This document shows, in pieces, positions 8,445-17,509 of a stretch of 64,000 nucleotides of DNA. The stretch covers positions 17,810 to 81,809 of the forward strand of contig NJBI01000011.1 of assembly GCA_005222975.1 (NCBI GenBank), read 5' to 3'. The translations under genes were made by a program, and so were the position numbers. Numbering within the stretch: the stretch's first letter is position 1; each line of letters opens with the position of its first letter. The DNA comes from Promethearchaeota archaeon Loki_b31 (GTDB lineage Archaea; Asgardarchaeota; Lokiarchaeia; Sigyniarchaeales; SOKP01). A model generated the notes under the pieces. It searched no databases, had not been told where the DNA came from, and saw only the letters and a list, made by a program, of their open reading frames with translations.

Positions 8445-9656
8445 TTAATGCTTTAGATTATATTTTCTAAAAATCTCGTTGAAATACTTATCACTCATTC
8501 CGGAGATATAATCTCTCACGACCAAAGTTAACTTATTTTGATCTTTAAGAGGTTTAAAGTAAGTAGAATAGTTTTTGTTGTCGATATATTCTATGTGATC
8601 TTTAAAAATCGGAGCGTCGAAGTTATCTTCCTCCAAATCCTTCAAAGATTTTTCAAATATTAATTCAAACTGATAAGTTAAGTTTTCTATGTAAGATATT
8701 TTTGAACTTTTACTTTTGTAAAGATCTCTTCGACTGTATATTTGTTCATAATTAAATTCCTTCAATCTTTTTAGCGCTTCAAAAATTTCCTCACTATAAC
8801 CAATTATATCGCTATCAAGGCTATTATTTAAGAGGTCCATAATTAGTGTTTTCATTATTTTTCGGTTAGTATCGCCAAGTACATTTGTACAACTTTTAGG
8901 TATGTCAGACCTTTTAATGAATTTAATTAAAATCGCATCTTCGATATCTCTTCCGATGTATGCTATGGTGTCTGCTAGCCTAACTCCTACTCCTTCATAA
9001 GACATTGGGACTCTTTTTATTTTATTTTCGTGAAATGCGTCGTTATATTCATTCAAATGGTCTTCCCAAGTTTTTCCATTCACTTCAATTGGTTTTAACC
9101 CTTGTTCGTAAACTTCACCGTCGTGACAAAGAATGCCGTCTAATACTTGTAGAGTTAAATTTAATCCTTTCGCAGGTTTATTTGGAAATCTTTTTTCTAG
9201 GTACGACAACCATCTTATTCCTTGAGCGTTATGATTAAATGTACCCATTTTATACTTGATACTTATGTTATTAAGTATTTCTTCGCCCAGATGCCCCCTT
9301 GGGCTATGACCTATGTCGTGTGCTAAACTTATACCTTCCATTAAATCAGTATTTAGTTTTAATATTCGCCCGATTTGACGAGCAATTCTTGAGACTAATA
9401 TAACATGTAACGAGCGATGGGTGATATTTGCGTTGTTAACACCAAAAAAAACTTGTGTTTTGTCTATATAACGCGCATATGCTTTGCTATGAACAATACG
9501 GTCAACATCTCTGAAAAAATGAGGTCTAATATCGATTTTAGACTCAATATCTTCTTCGTACAATCTTACCGCTTGAGAATCGGATATGGCTTTAAATCCA
9601 ATATCTGAATCTCTTCGCATATGCAATCTGTATATTTTAAGGTTTTTAGGATCCAT
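8445..9656 (-). CDS. HD-domain dNTP triphosphohydrolase-like protein
   Basis: A 403-residue soluble protein of the dGTPase/SAMHD1-like HD superfamily. Visible metal-binding elements are 'ITHRSLHVILVSR' (about residue 80), the HD pair in 'SLAHDIGHSPRGHLGEE' (about 110-125) and a later Asp in 'VRLADTIAYIGRDIED' (about 230). 'HNAQG' and 'LNLTLQVLDGILCHDG' match the family core. It probably hydrolyses dNTPs to nucleoside and triphosphate, balancing nucleotide pools. It stands alone on the minus strand, separated by 45 bp from the ferredoxin-like gene upstream. Confidence 0.8.
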   Translation of the reverse strand: MDPKNLKIYRLHMRRDSDIGFKAISDSQAVRLYEEDIESKIDIRPHFFRDVDRIVHSKAYARYIDKTQVFFGVNNANITHRSLHVILVSRIARQIGRILKLNTDLMEGISLAHDIGHSPRGHLGEEILNNISIKYKMGTFNHNAQGIRWLSYLEKRFPNKPAKGLNLTLQVLDGILCHDGEVYEQGLKPIEVNGKTWEDHLNEYNDAFHENKIKRVPMSYEGVGVRLADTIAYIGRDIEDAILIKFIKRSDIPKSCTNVLGDTNRKIMKTLIMDLLNNSLDSDIIGYSEEIFEALKRLKEFNYEQIYSRRDLYKSKSSKISYIENLTYQFELIFEKSLKDLEEDNFDAPIFKDHIEYIDNKNYSTYFKPLKDQNKLTLVVRDYISGMSDKYFNEIFRKYNLKH

Positions 9657-9701
9657 TTCTGCTTATTATAGGTCTCTTATCAAGTATTTTATCAAATCGC
9701 A

Positions 9702-10652
9702 CTATAAATTTCCAAATTTTATTAATATCGCATCATAAGGACACTTCTCTTTACACTCCAAACAAAAGTTACACTCACCTTTACCCGTGAAAAATTCAAA
9801 CGGCTCATCTAATATTCTAATCTGTTTTGGACAGATGTCTTCACAGATTCCACATTCAGACCTACCTACACATTTAACAGGGTTTCTGGATAATTTTAAA
9901 AAAGCATAATCGGTTATGACTGAAGAAACTGCAGCAAAAGGGCAAATATACCTACAGTATAATCGTGGATACCACACCGAAAGGACAAGGATTAAAGTGT
10001 AGACACCTATTATAATATATCCTCCAGGTTCTAAAGCATCGAATTTTGCCGGTAAAAAGATATTCAGAATAATATCTGGAAGAAACACAAAAATAAATTC
10101 AGATAAAGAAAAAAATCCTATTGGTCGTTGAGCAAATACACCTATCTGGTTTTTAAAATCAAGATAAAATAAGACATTCGTATTTTTAGCAATTCCTAAC
10201 GGGAATATGATTAATGTGATAATAATTATAAAAACATACTTTATGTTGAGAAGATTCTTATGGGTTTCAAGTTTTACCCTCTTTTTTTTAGTAGGTATTG
10301 CAGCACACACATCTTGGATCGCCCCAATCGGACATATCCATCCACAAAAAAACCGATTTGAAAATAATAATATTAATATTAACACTGCAATAAGAAAAAA
10401 TGGAAATACACCTTCTGCCATGGAGAAGAAGATATATTCTAACATTCCTGCTCCATTAGAAAGAGGATTTCTTGGCGAGTTTAAAATGGGTAGTGCCTTT
10501 ATAATTCCTTCTAAACTTAATAGGTTAATAGGAAAAATGGCTTCTATAATTATGTAATTTATCAATAAAAACGCAAAAATCTGAATTATTCTTCGAGTGA
10601 TTGTGATTAAGTTTCCTCTAATCTTTAAACTTTTAAATCTCATAGATATCAC
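9702..10652 (-). CDS. Membrane-bound polyferredoxin, NapH/CcoG-like
   Basis: A 316-residue protein with about five membrane segments. Two Cys-rich membrane-proximal motifs are present (FFCGWICPIGAIQD near residue 110 and LYCRYICPFAAVSS near residue 240). At the C-terminus are two ferredoxin motifs (CGICEDICP and CNFCLECKEKCP). This is the 4Fe-4S NapH/MauN/CcoG layout, in which quinol-linked electrons are passed to soluble partners. No partner subunit is adjacent, so the redox pathway is not defined. The first ATG is used; an internal ATG three codons on is equally possible. Confidence 0.8.
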   Translation of the reverse strand: MISMRFKSLKIRGNLITITRRIIQIFAFLLINYIIIEAIFPINLLSLEGIIKALPILNSPRNPLSNGAGMLEYIFFSMAEGVFPFFLIAVLILILLFSNRFFCGWICPIGAIQDVCAAIPTKKKRVKLETHKNLLNIKYVFIIIITLIIFPLGIAKNTNVLFYLDFKNQIGVFAQRPIGFFSLSEFIFVFLPDIILNIFLPAKFDALEPGGYIIIGVYTLILVLSVWYPRLYCRYICPFAAVSSVITDYAFLKLSRNPVKCVGRSECGICEDICPKQIRILDEPFEFFTGKGECNFCLECKEKCPYDAILIKFGNL

Positions 10653-10745
10653 TTGCTAAATTTTAAATTAATAAATAATTGCTGGTTTTTCAATTTTTAG
10701 AATTGAAAAAAGAGAAATAAAAAAAAATTTGAAAAAGTAATTTTT

Positions 10746-11180
10746 TTAAGCTTTTTTAATTTTACTGAAGGACTTTTTATACTCTTCAGGATTTCCACCC
10801 GCTACAAGGTAATCTATGTAAACTTTTAAACTTTTTAAAAATAAATCTCCAGCCATTTCCATAATCATTCTTTGGTCTTCCAATTCAAATTCAGTCCAAA
10901 GCGTCACTTTAGTTACATCGCCTTTCGGTTCGAAAATATAACCAATTTTTTTCATAGGGCTTCCCTCTTGGATTGATGTTATCTTCTCACGAGGTATGTT
11001 CTCAATTTCTATGTTTGTTACATCCCCTACATTAGTTTTTAGGAAATATTTTTTGGAATCGAGTTGTTTGATTTCATTTACAACGATATTCCATCTTGGT
11101 AAACCCATGTAATCGTTTAATATCTCGTAAACTTTTTCTACGGAAGCTTTAATTTCTATTTTTTTTTCTGCTATTGGCAA
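10746..11180 (-). CDS. SRPBCC-family (START-like) protein
   Basis: A 144-residue protein beginning 'EKKIEIKASVEKVYEILNDYMGLPRWN', the entry strand and helix of polyketide-cyclase/START-like folds. Alternating beta strands and a long C-terminal helix (EMAGDLFLKSLKVYIDYLV) follow. Such proteins bind hydrophobic ligands or lipids. The ligand cannot be predicted. It follows the FttA gene on the minus strand after about 110 bp. Confidence 0.7.
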   Translation of the reverse strand: MPIAEKKIEIKASVEKVYEILNDYMGLPRWNIVVNEIKQLDSKKYFLKTNVGDVTNIEIENIPREKITSIQEGSPMKKIGYIFEPKGDVTKVTLWTEFELEDQRMIMEMAGDLFLKSLKVYIDYLVAGGNPEEYKKSFSKIKKA

Positions 11181-11289
11181 AAAATCAACTCCTTTAAAAT
11201 TTATTATCTTTAGTCATTATTAAAAATTACAGTAAAACATTTAGCTGAAATTTAAATCTTTAATATAATAAAATAGAGAGATGAATGGA

Positions 11290-13200
11290 TTACTTGAGCG
11301 AAAGAGACTCTCTATTTCTCGGAGCTTTAGTGGCTTTTCTTAATTTTTTATGTATCATCGTCGATAAGCTTACACATTTGCTTTCTTCGCCGTGGTTGAT
11401 TATAACTAATTTTGGTCTGGGTTGAATTCTGCGTAGAAATTGCGATATCTGGCTTCTTGACGAGTGACCAGAGAATCCTTCTAAAGTAAAGACATTTAAG
11501 TTTAATCTTATAAGCTGTGTCCTTCCTTTCTCATTGGTGTATTGAATCTCGCGGAAACCACGCTGAACCCTGCTTCCCAAAGTTCCATTTACTTGGTAAG
11601 ATACAAATATAAGAGAATTATTCTTATCTTCAGCTAACCTTCTTAAATATTGAACTGAGGGGCCTCCGATTAACATACCGCTCGTAGCTAAGATAATACA
11701 AGGTCCACCCAAAATTACATCGTTCCTTTCTTCTTGACTAGAAATAGTCGTGAAAAAATCGCTTAAGAATGGGTTTTTGCCCTGATGTAATATTTTTTCT
11801 CTTAAGTCAGAGCTAAGAAAATCGGGGTTTGCGGTATGTATAGCTGTTGCTTCTGAGATTAATCCGTCCAAAAAGATTGGGACATGATCAATAATACCTT
11901 TTGAGATGAACTCTTCTAACACTATTATTAGCTCTTGAGCTCGCCCTACTGCTAATACAGGAATAAGAATTTTGCCACCTCTCTTGATCGTTGAATTTAA
12001 TATTTGCCTAAGGTCTCTTTCAGAATCTTGTCTACTTGGGATTCGATCTTGAGGGCCTCCATAAGTTGATTCAATAAGTAGGGCTTCAACCCTCGGAAAT
12101 TTTACAGCCGCTTTTTCTAGAAGTCTTGTTTTTTGATATTTAAAATCTCCTGTGTATATAAAGTTGAATCCACCCTTTCCGAAATGTAAATGAATTATTG
12201 AAGAGCCTAATATATGACCAGAATTATGAAGTGTTAACTTAATATCGGGAGCAATATCCGTAACTTTCCCCCATGAGAGGGGTATCGTATGGAGTACAGC
12301 GCTTTTTACATCCCTTTTAGAATAAGGACCAGGTATACCCTCTTTTTCGCAAATCTGAACGAAATCTAATTGCAACATGGTCGAAAGGTTTCGTGTAGGG
12401 AGCGTACAATATACGGGACCTTTATACCCATACTTAAATAAAAAAGGTACCATTCCACAATGATCTAAGTGAGCATGAGAAACTATTACGGCGTCTAAAT
12501 CCCTTATTGAAAACTCTGGAATATCAAAATTTGGAAATTGATCGTTTTTATTGCCGACATTTAACCCTACATCGAGAAGAATGTTACTATCTCTTGTTTG
12601 CATTAAAATACACGATCTACCGACTTCTCTAAAACCACCTAAGGAAGTTAGGCGAATATTTAAATCTTTAAAAATGGTAGGGCGGTGAATTCTCTTTCCA
12701 ATATTCAAGAGTATGTCTTTTTGGTTTTGTCTTTCTTTTTTCAACATTCCTCTAATTAATTCAATGGTTCTCGATTCCAACGGTGGCGTTCTTATTGTTT
12801 TAGGTTGCCAAAAAGTGTTCATCCGTATTTCCTTTAAATTCACACCTTTTTTTCCAATAACCAACCCTGGTTTTACCGATTCTATAATAACTTCTCCACG
12901 AGTGTGATCAAATTCAATATTGGTGATTTCAGCGCTTTCGACTATTAAATTTCTTATGTAATCTTCTGTTTCAGATGGATCCTTGCGCTTCTCCGCGTTC
13001 CAGCGAAAAACCACTCTTTTACGCATAGTTTTCGCTAATTCTTTTAAAATGTCTGAACTTTCAATAAGATCCAAATTTTCATTTTCAGAATAAACGGCTA
13101 TTTCAGGACCCTCAAATTCTATTTTTTTAACCTTGATACCGGCAGGGAGATTTGAAATGATTTGATCCTTAATTCTTTGTAGTTCTCCTTCGAAACTCAT
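11290..13200 (-). CDS. fttA: FttA/aCPSF1, KH-domain beta-CASP ribonuclease and termination factor
   Basis: A 636-residue protein of normal length for archaeal aCPSF1. Residues 1-140 form the two N-terminal KH-type domains (including 'VIGKKGVNLKEI', a KH GxxG-type loop). The metallo-beta-lactamase core follows with HAHLDH near residues 241-246 and 'HNSGHILGSS' near 325. The beta-CASP part has 'IESTYGG', 'PVLAVGRAQELI' and the C-terminal 'GFSGHSSRSQ' and 'INHGEESKC' motifs. In archaea this enzyme cleaves nascent RNA 3' ends and terminates transcription; it is the homologue of eukaryotic CPSF73. All zinc-ligand motifs appear intact. Confidence 0.95.
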   Translation of the reverse strand: MSFEGELQRIKDQIISNLPAGIKVKKIEFEGPEIAVYSENENLDLIESSDILKELAKTMRKRVVFRWNAEKRKDPSETEDYIRNLIVESAEITNIEFDHTRGEVIIESVKPGLVIGKKGVNLKEIRMNTFWQPKTIRTPPLESRTIELIRGMLKKERQNQKDILLNIGKRIHRPTIFKDLNIRLTSLGGFREVGRSCILMQTRDSNILLDVGLNVGNKNDQFPNFDIPEFSIRDLDAVIVSHAHLDHCGMVPFLFKYGYKGPVYCTLPTRNLSTMLQLDFVQICEKEGIPGPYSKRDVKSAVLHTIPLSWGKVTDIAPDIKLTLHNSGHILGSSIIHLHFGKGGFNFIYTGDFKYQKTRLLEKAAVKFPRVEALLIESTYGGPQDRIPSRQDSERDLRQILNSTIKRGGKILIPVLAVGRAQELIIVLEEFISKGIIDHVPIFLDGLISEATAIHTANPDFLSSDLREKILHQGKNPFLSDFFTTISSQEERNDVILGGPCIILATSGMLIGGPSVQYLRRLAEDKNNSLIFVSYQVNGTLGSRVQRGFREIQYTNEKGRTQLIRLNLNVFTLEGFSGHSSRSQISQFLRRIQPRPKLVIINHGEESKCVSLSTMIHKKLRKATKAPRNRESLSLK

Positions 13201-13601
13201 ATATCCTCAATTTTTTAATATAATTCTTATTTAGTTTTAAAAATGTAAAAGTTGTTGATTCTCTTATTATTATATTTAGAATAATCTTTTCTTTAAATTG
13301 AATTATTTATAACCTAGTTATAATCTCCTTTAAAGTTATATGTACAGTCAATTTGGTTTTTTAAACGATGTTTTTAAACAAATAGAACAATTCTTAGATA
13401 TTAATATTAATACCAGAGATTATATTTAACAACGAATTAATTCTAATTTCTAAATAATATATGAGTTTATAGAATAAAAATATTGTCATTATGGAATGAG
13501 GATTAATGATCTGCTGCAAATCTCTTCCCTCACCTAAAGGAGGGGGTTTTTGTTTTGCTTTAATGATAAACTTTTTTTAAAAAAGAAAATTAGAACGAAC
13601 T
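13201..13601. other. Intergenic region with palindrome and C-rich hairpin
   Basis: A 401-base gap between the divergent FttA and purN genes. It holds a TTATAAC-CTA-GTTATAA palindrome (13307-13323) that may be a promoter or operator. It also holds a hairpin of CCCTC...GAGGG with a CTAAA-containing loop followed by a T run (about 13530-13556). A 24-codon open frame starting at 13507 spans this hairpin, but nothing supports it as a gene. The rest is featureless AT-rich sequence. Confidence 0.4.
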
Positions 13602-14237
13602 ATGTCAAAAGTAAAAATAGGTGCGATAGCCTCTGGTTCTGGGAGTAATTTAGAAGCAATAATTAAAGCATGCGAGGAAGGCATTTTGAAACATAAGGCG
13701 GGCGTAAAAGTACTTATTTGTAACAAAACTGGAGCATTTTGCATGGAACGAGCGAAAAACCATAACATACCATATGAATTAATTGAATCTAATAAGTTTC
13801 TTCATCTCCCCAGAGAAGAGTTCGATAAAAAGATGATAGCTGTACTAAAAAAATACGATTGTGAATTAGTTGTTTTAGTCGGCTATATGAGATTAGTAAG
13901 CCAAAGTTTTATTGATGCTTTCAATGGGAATGTTATGAATATACATCCTGCCCTTTTGCCTTCCTTCAAAGGTATGCACGCTCACAAAGATGTTTTAGAA
14001 TATGGTGTAAAGGTTTCTGGTACTACAGTTCATTTTGTGGATCCTCAATCGGATCATGGACCAATCATCATCCAAAAATGCGTTCCTGTGTACGATACCG
14101 ACACAGAAAAAACTTTAGGACCAAGAGTTTTAGAATGGGAGCACAAAATCTTTCCTAAAGCGATAGAATTATATTGCGATAAACGGTTGCATGTTGATGG
14201 AAGAATTGTAAGAATCGATGGTGATGTTGTCTTATAA
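13602..14237 (+). CDS. purN: Phosphoribosylglycinamide formyltransferase
   Basis: A 211-residue protein with the full PurN layout. The N-terminus is 'IGAIASGSGSNLEAII' (phosphate-binding loop). 'VLVGYMRLVS' and 'VMNIHPALLPSFKGMHA' follow, supplying the catalytic Asn and His. 'GTTVHFVDPQSDHGPIIIQ' gives the catalytic Asp. It formylates GAR with 10-formyl-tetrahydrofolate in the third step of purine synthesis. It stands alone, without other pur genes in the window. Confidence 0.92.
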   Translation: MSKVKIGAIASGSGSNLEAIIKACEEGILKHKAGVKVLICNKTGAFCMERAKNHNIPYELIESNKFLHLPREEFDKKMIAVLKKYDCELVVLVGYMRLVSQSFIDAFNGNVMNIHPALLPSFKGMHAHKDVLEYGVKVSGTTVHFVDPQSDHGPIIIQKCVPVYDTDTEKTLGPRVLEWEHKIFPKAIELYCDKRLHVDGRIVRIDGDVVL

Positions 14238-14255
14238 TTGTAATTATTTAAATAT

Positions 14256-14358
14256 GCGGGAAATGATTTCGTTGAAAGCTCTGACCCAACTGAAAGTATT
14301 GGTATTTTCCATAACTTAATGAAGAAGATCTTGAGTAATGAGATTACTCATTTCCCGC
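14256..14358. ncRNA. Candidate structured RNA closed by an 11-bp helix
   Basis: Between purN and the EF-2 paralogue, GCGGGAAATGA (14256-14266) is exactly complementary to TCATTTCCCGC (14348-14358). A second perfect hairpin, GAGTAAT-GAG-ATTACTC, occupies 14333-14349 and overlaps the closing arm by two bases, so the two folds may compete at that point. The enclosed 80 bases have no open frame. The closing arm is GC-rich against an AT-rich background, which favours a selected structure. It could be an independent small RNA or a leader element of the downstream gene (start 14450). No known RNA class was recognised. Confidence 0.45.
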
Positions 14359-14449
14359 TCCTATTACATTCAAATAAACCTAAAATTTTAATCAAATCAA
14401 ACATGGTTTAATAATATATTAATATAATTAACAAGAGAATAAAGTAAAG

Positions 14450-16639
14450 ATGCCTCGTCGTAAGGAAATTTCTGAGATTCTAAATATGATGGAAAAGACT
14501 CAGAATATTAGGAATATTGGGTTTGTGGGCCATATAGACCATGGTAAAACAACGCTAAGCGATTCTCTTTTGAGTGAAGCGGGTTTACTTTCACCCGATC
14601 TAGCAGGTGAAGCACGTGCCTTAGATTATTTAGAAGAAGAACAAAGACGTGGAATTACCATGAAATCTACTAATATTTCATTATACTATGAAAAATCCCT
14701 TAAAGACCACGACCCTTTTCTAATAAATCTTGTTGATACACCAGGCCACTTAGATTTTAGTGGCAAAGTAACTCGTGCTTTAAGGTTAATAGATGGAGTC
14801 GTTGTAGTTGTCGATGCTGTTGAGGAAATAATAACTCAATCTGAAACGGTTATTAAACAAGCTCTACAGGAAGGTGTGAAACCAGTACTTTATATTAATA
14901 AAGTAGATCGCCTCATCCGAGAGTTAAAGCTAACAGATGAAAAAATAAGAAAAAAATATACAAGGATTATTAAAGATTTTAATACGCTCATTAAAAGGTA
15001 CGCAGATAAACCCTTCAAAAAAGAGTGGCAAGTATCTCCTGACATTGGAAATGTTGCATTCGGCTCAGCGCTCCACAAATGGGGTTTTACATTAAGTATT
15101 TTAGAAAATAACGAGTTAAAGTTTTCGGATATTAGATCGCGGTATCAAAAAGAAACATACACTAAAGAAACCTATGCTGATTTAGCTGTTTATTTTCCAA
15201 TACACAACGCAATACTAGAAATGGTTGTCGATCACCTCCCTAATCCTATTGAAGCTCAGAAATACAGAATAGGTAAGATTTGGTGTGGAGATTTGACATC
15301 TGAAGTTGGAAAATCTATGACTAATTGCGATCCAAATGGACCTTTAATAATATGTTTGAGTAAAGTACAAGCAGATAAGCACAGTTTGGTCGCAACTGGA
15401 AGAATATTTTCTGGAAATTGTTTCAATAAAGAGGAAGTATTTTTATTAAGAGAAAATAATTTCGATACAATTCGAAAAACCGCAATTTTCATGGGTCAAA
15501 GAAGAGAGCAAGTTGAAGAAATCCCTGTTGGAAACATCGTTGCTATAGAAGGGTTAAAAAAAGTAAAAAGCGGCGAGACTTTAATTAATAAGAATTATAT
15601 TGATAAAATGGTTCCATTTGAAAATGTAAAATATGTTTCTACTCCCGTCGTAACGGTATCAATCGAACCGGAATATTTAAGAGATTTAGATAAAATGAAA
15701 GAGCTCATCGAAAACATACTAATCGAAGATCCCAATTTGTTATTTGAAATAAACGAGGAAAACGGCGAGTTCCTACTCTCAGGTATGGGACCTTTACATC
15801 TTGAAATCACCGCAAATGAAATTGAAAAACGAGGTGTTGAGATTTCAACATCAGAACCAAGGGCGGTCTTTAAAGAATCTTGCAAATATGGTTCTTCTAC
15901 TATAGCTGCAGAATCAACAAACCATCAAAGTTCGCTAAAAATTAGAATAGAACTATTAAACGATAAAACAAGCAGGTTCTTCCGGACTCATGATTTTAAG
16001 TCTATAAAACCAGTAGCAAAATTGAAAGAATTGTTAGAAGAATTTACTGATTTAACAACGGATGAAATCCAAGACTTTTGGACATATTTCGATAATAATA
16101 ACGTTTTAATTTATAATTTAAAAGATGATTTAAACCAATTCTTGAAAGATACAAATTTAGAAATTATTGATAAAATTCTATTAAATGGTCCACTATGCGG
16201 CGAAAAATTAACAGGTCTAAAAGTTATAATTGAAGAACTCGTCGTAAATAAGCTTGACGAAGAAAATGCGTTTACAGAATTATCGGCAATGTTTTACGAT
16301 GCCATTAAAAAAGCTTTAAACGAATCTGGACTTATCCTACTTGAACCTATATACTATACAATTATTCAATTACCCCCAGATTACATAAAAAATACGCTTT
16401 CTTTGCTTTCAAAATATTCTGCAAAAATAAAAAATGTCAATCAAGAAAAGGATTATCAAGCAATCATAGAAGTGCTCTTGCCAGTAAGAAATTCTATTAA
16501 ATTTGCTGAAGCTATTCGTTCTAGCACTTCAGGAAAAGCGTTCTGGCAAAATGAGTTTTACGCTTACATGGAAGTCCCTAATCATGAAGCCAAAAGATTA
16601 ATTAGTGATTTAAGATTTCTTAAAGGGCTTTCTTGGTAG
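14450..16639 (+). CDS. EF-2 paralogue lacking the diphthamide loop (aEF-2p-like)
   Basis: A 729-residue five-domain translocase-type GTPase. G-domain motifs are intact: GHIDHGKTTL (residues 27-36), RRGITMKS, DTPGHLDF and NKVD. Domains II-III and V are readable ('SGMGPLHLEI', 'RSSTSGKAFW'). In domain IV, canonical archaeal EF-2 carries a loop of the form H-x-D-x-x-H-R-G-x-x-Q with the diphthamide His. Here the same position (about residues 592-612) reads NKLDEENAFTELS, with no His and no HRG. Asgard archaea are known to carry such EF-2 paralogues beside a canonical copy. It may act in a specialised translocation, recycling or stress role. A structured-RNA candidate lies upstream. Confidence 0.85.
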   Translation: MPRRKEISEILNMMEKTQNIRNIGFVGHIDHGKTTLSDSLLSEAGLLSPDLAGEARALDYLEEEQRRGITMKSTNISLYYEKSLKDHDPFLINLVDTPGHLDFSGKVTRALRLIDGVVVVVDAVEEIITQSETVIKQALQEGVKPVLYINKVDRLIRELKLTDEKIRKKYTRIIKDFNTLIKRYADKPFKKEWQVSPDIGNVAFGSALHKWGFTLSILENNELKFSDIRSRYQKETYTKETYADLAVYFPIHNAILEMVVDHLPNPIEAQKYRIGKIWCGDLTSEVGKSMTNCDPNGPLIICLSKVQADKHSLVATGRIFSGNCFNKEEVFLLRENNFDTIRKTAIFMGQRREQVEEIPVGNIVAIEGLKKVKSGETLINKNYIDKMVPFENVKYVSTPVVTVSIEPEYLRDLDKMKELIENILIEDPNLLFEINEENGEFLLSGMGPLHLEITANEIEKRGVEISTSEPRAVFKESCKYGSSTIAAESTNHQSSLKIRIELLNDKTSRFFRTHDFKSIKPVAKLKELLEEFTDLTTDEIQDFWTYFDNNNVLIYNLKDDLNQFLKDTNLEIIDKILLNGPLCGEKLTGLKVIIEELVVNKLDEENAFTELSAMFYDAIKKALNESGLILLEPIYYTIIQLPPDYIKNTLSLLSKYSAKIKNVNQEKDYQAIIEVLLPVRNSIKFAEAIRSSTSGKAFWQNEFYAYMEVPNHEAKRLISDLRFLKGLSW

Positions 16640-16653
16640 AGATAATGATTAAA

Positions 16654-16724
16654 TGCGCCTGCCGGGAATTGAACCCGGGACGCTGACTTGGGAAGCCAGC
16701 ATATTACCACTATACTACAAGCGC
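16654..16724 (-). tRNA. tRNA-Gly (anticodon CCC)
   Basis: On the minus strand the acceptor pair GCGCTTG/CAGGCGC, the D arm with AGTGGTAAT, the anticodon arm CTGGC-TTCCCAA-GTCAG and the T arm CCGGG-TTCAATT-CCCGG fold into a standard cloverleaf with discriminator A. The loop gives anticodon CCC (reads GGG). No intron is present and CCA is not encoded. Confidence 0.92.
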
Positions 16725-16757
16725 AAAAATATAGAAAATTAATAATAATAAATGAGA

Positions 16758-16769
16758 TTTTATAAATAA
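16758..16769 (-). promoter_or_regulatory. Candidate TATA box for tRNA-Gly
   Basis: Minus-strand TTTATTTATAAA centred about 39 bases upstream of the tRNA-Gly 5' end. This fits an archaeal TATA element with a short 5' leader. Confidence 0.4.
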
Positions 16770-16823
16770 ATTTTTTTACAAGTTGTGGTTTATTAATAAT
16801 TAAATTTCAAAATAGGTAGTACC

Positions 16824-17498
16824 ATGAATATTGAGAATTTAATTTTTCAAAAAAATATTACGATTAACAGCAACGATTCACTACTCATAATTGATATGCA
16901 GTATGATTTTATGCCAGGGGGAGCTTTACCTGTCGAAGAAGGCGATCAGATTATAGATGACATTAATTTAGTCGCTGAAATTTTTAAGGATAACAATGGG
17001 ATAGTTGTATTAACACAAGATTGGCATCCAAAAAATCATAAGTCATTTGCAAGTAGCTATCCTGGGAAAAACCCTAGAGATGAGTTTCAATCCGAAGGAA
17101 TTGGTCCAATTATTTGGCCAGATCATTGCGTTCAAGGCACACAAGGCGCAAAATTTCACGAAAAATTAAAAACTGATTTAACTAATGTTATTATTCGTAA
17201 GGGCTATAATATCGATGTAGATAGTTATTCTGGATTTATTGAAAACGATAAAAAATCAGAAACAGGTTTGGCTGGACTATTGAAATCATTGAATATTAAA
17301 AGAATCTTTATTTGTGGATTAGTGTTAGACTATTGTTGCTATTTTACTGCGATTGATGGTATCGATTTTGGTTTTGAGGTTTACTTTTTAGTAAATTTAA
17401 CTAAAGGCATAGATTTGCCCCCAGGAAACATCTCTAGCTCTTTAGAGAATATGAGAAATAAAGGAATTAAATTCGTAGCAAAGGAGAGTTTTGTGTAA
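16824..17498 (+). CDS. pncA: Nicotinamidase (isochorismatase-like hydrolase)
   Basis: A 224-residue cysteine hydrolase. The triad is visible as D24 (IIDMQYDF), K126 (IIRKGYN) and C171 (GLVLDYC). Metal-site residues are D66 and H68 (QDWHP) and H101 (WPDHCVQGTQGAKFH). These are the standard nicotinamidase motifs. The enzyme deamidates nicotinamide to nicotinate for NAD salvage. A small phosphatase gene starts 11 bp after its stop, so the two are probably co-transcribed. Confidence 0.88.
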   Translation: MNIENLIFQKNITINSNDSLLIIDMQYDFMPGGALPVEEGDQIIDDINLVAEIFKDNNGIVVLTQDWHPKNHKSFASSYPGKNPRDEFQSEGIGPIIWPDHCVQGTQGAKFHEKLKTDLTNVIIRKGYNIDVDSYSGFIENDKKSETGLAGLLKSLNIKRIFICGLVLDYCCYFTAIDGIDFGFEVYFLVNLTKGIDLPPGNISSSLENMRNKGIKFVAKESFV

Positions 17499-17509
17499 GG
17501 GTTAAAATC

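Noticed and set aside
10207..10557. 116-codon frame opposite the polyferredoxin gene
   Set aside because: Antisense to an intact protein with all Cys motifs; no motifs of its own.
13507..13578. Small 24-codon peptide gene upstream of purN
   Set aside because: It spans a hairpin and T run, has no ribosome binding site that I can see, and no recognisable product.
14450..16639. Loss of the diphthamide loop caused by a frameshift in EF-2
   Set aside because: Reading frame and alignment continue normally through domains IV and V; the loop is substituted, not shifted.
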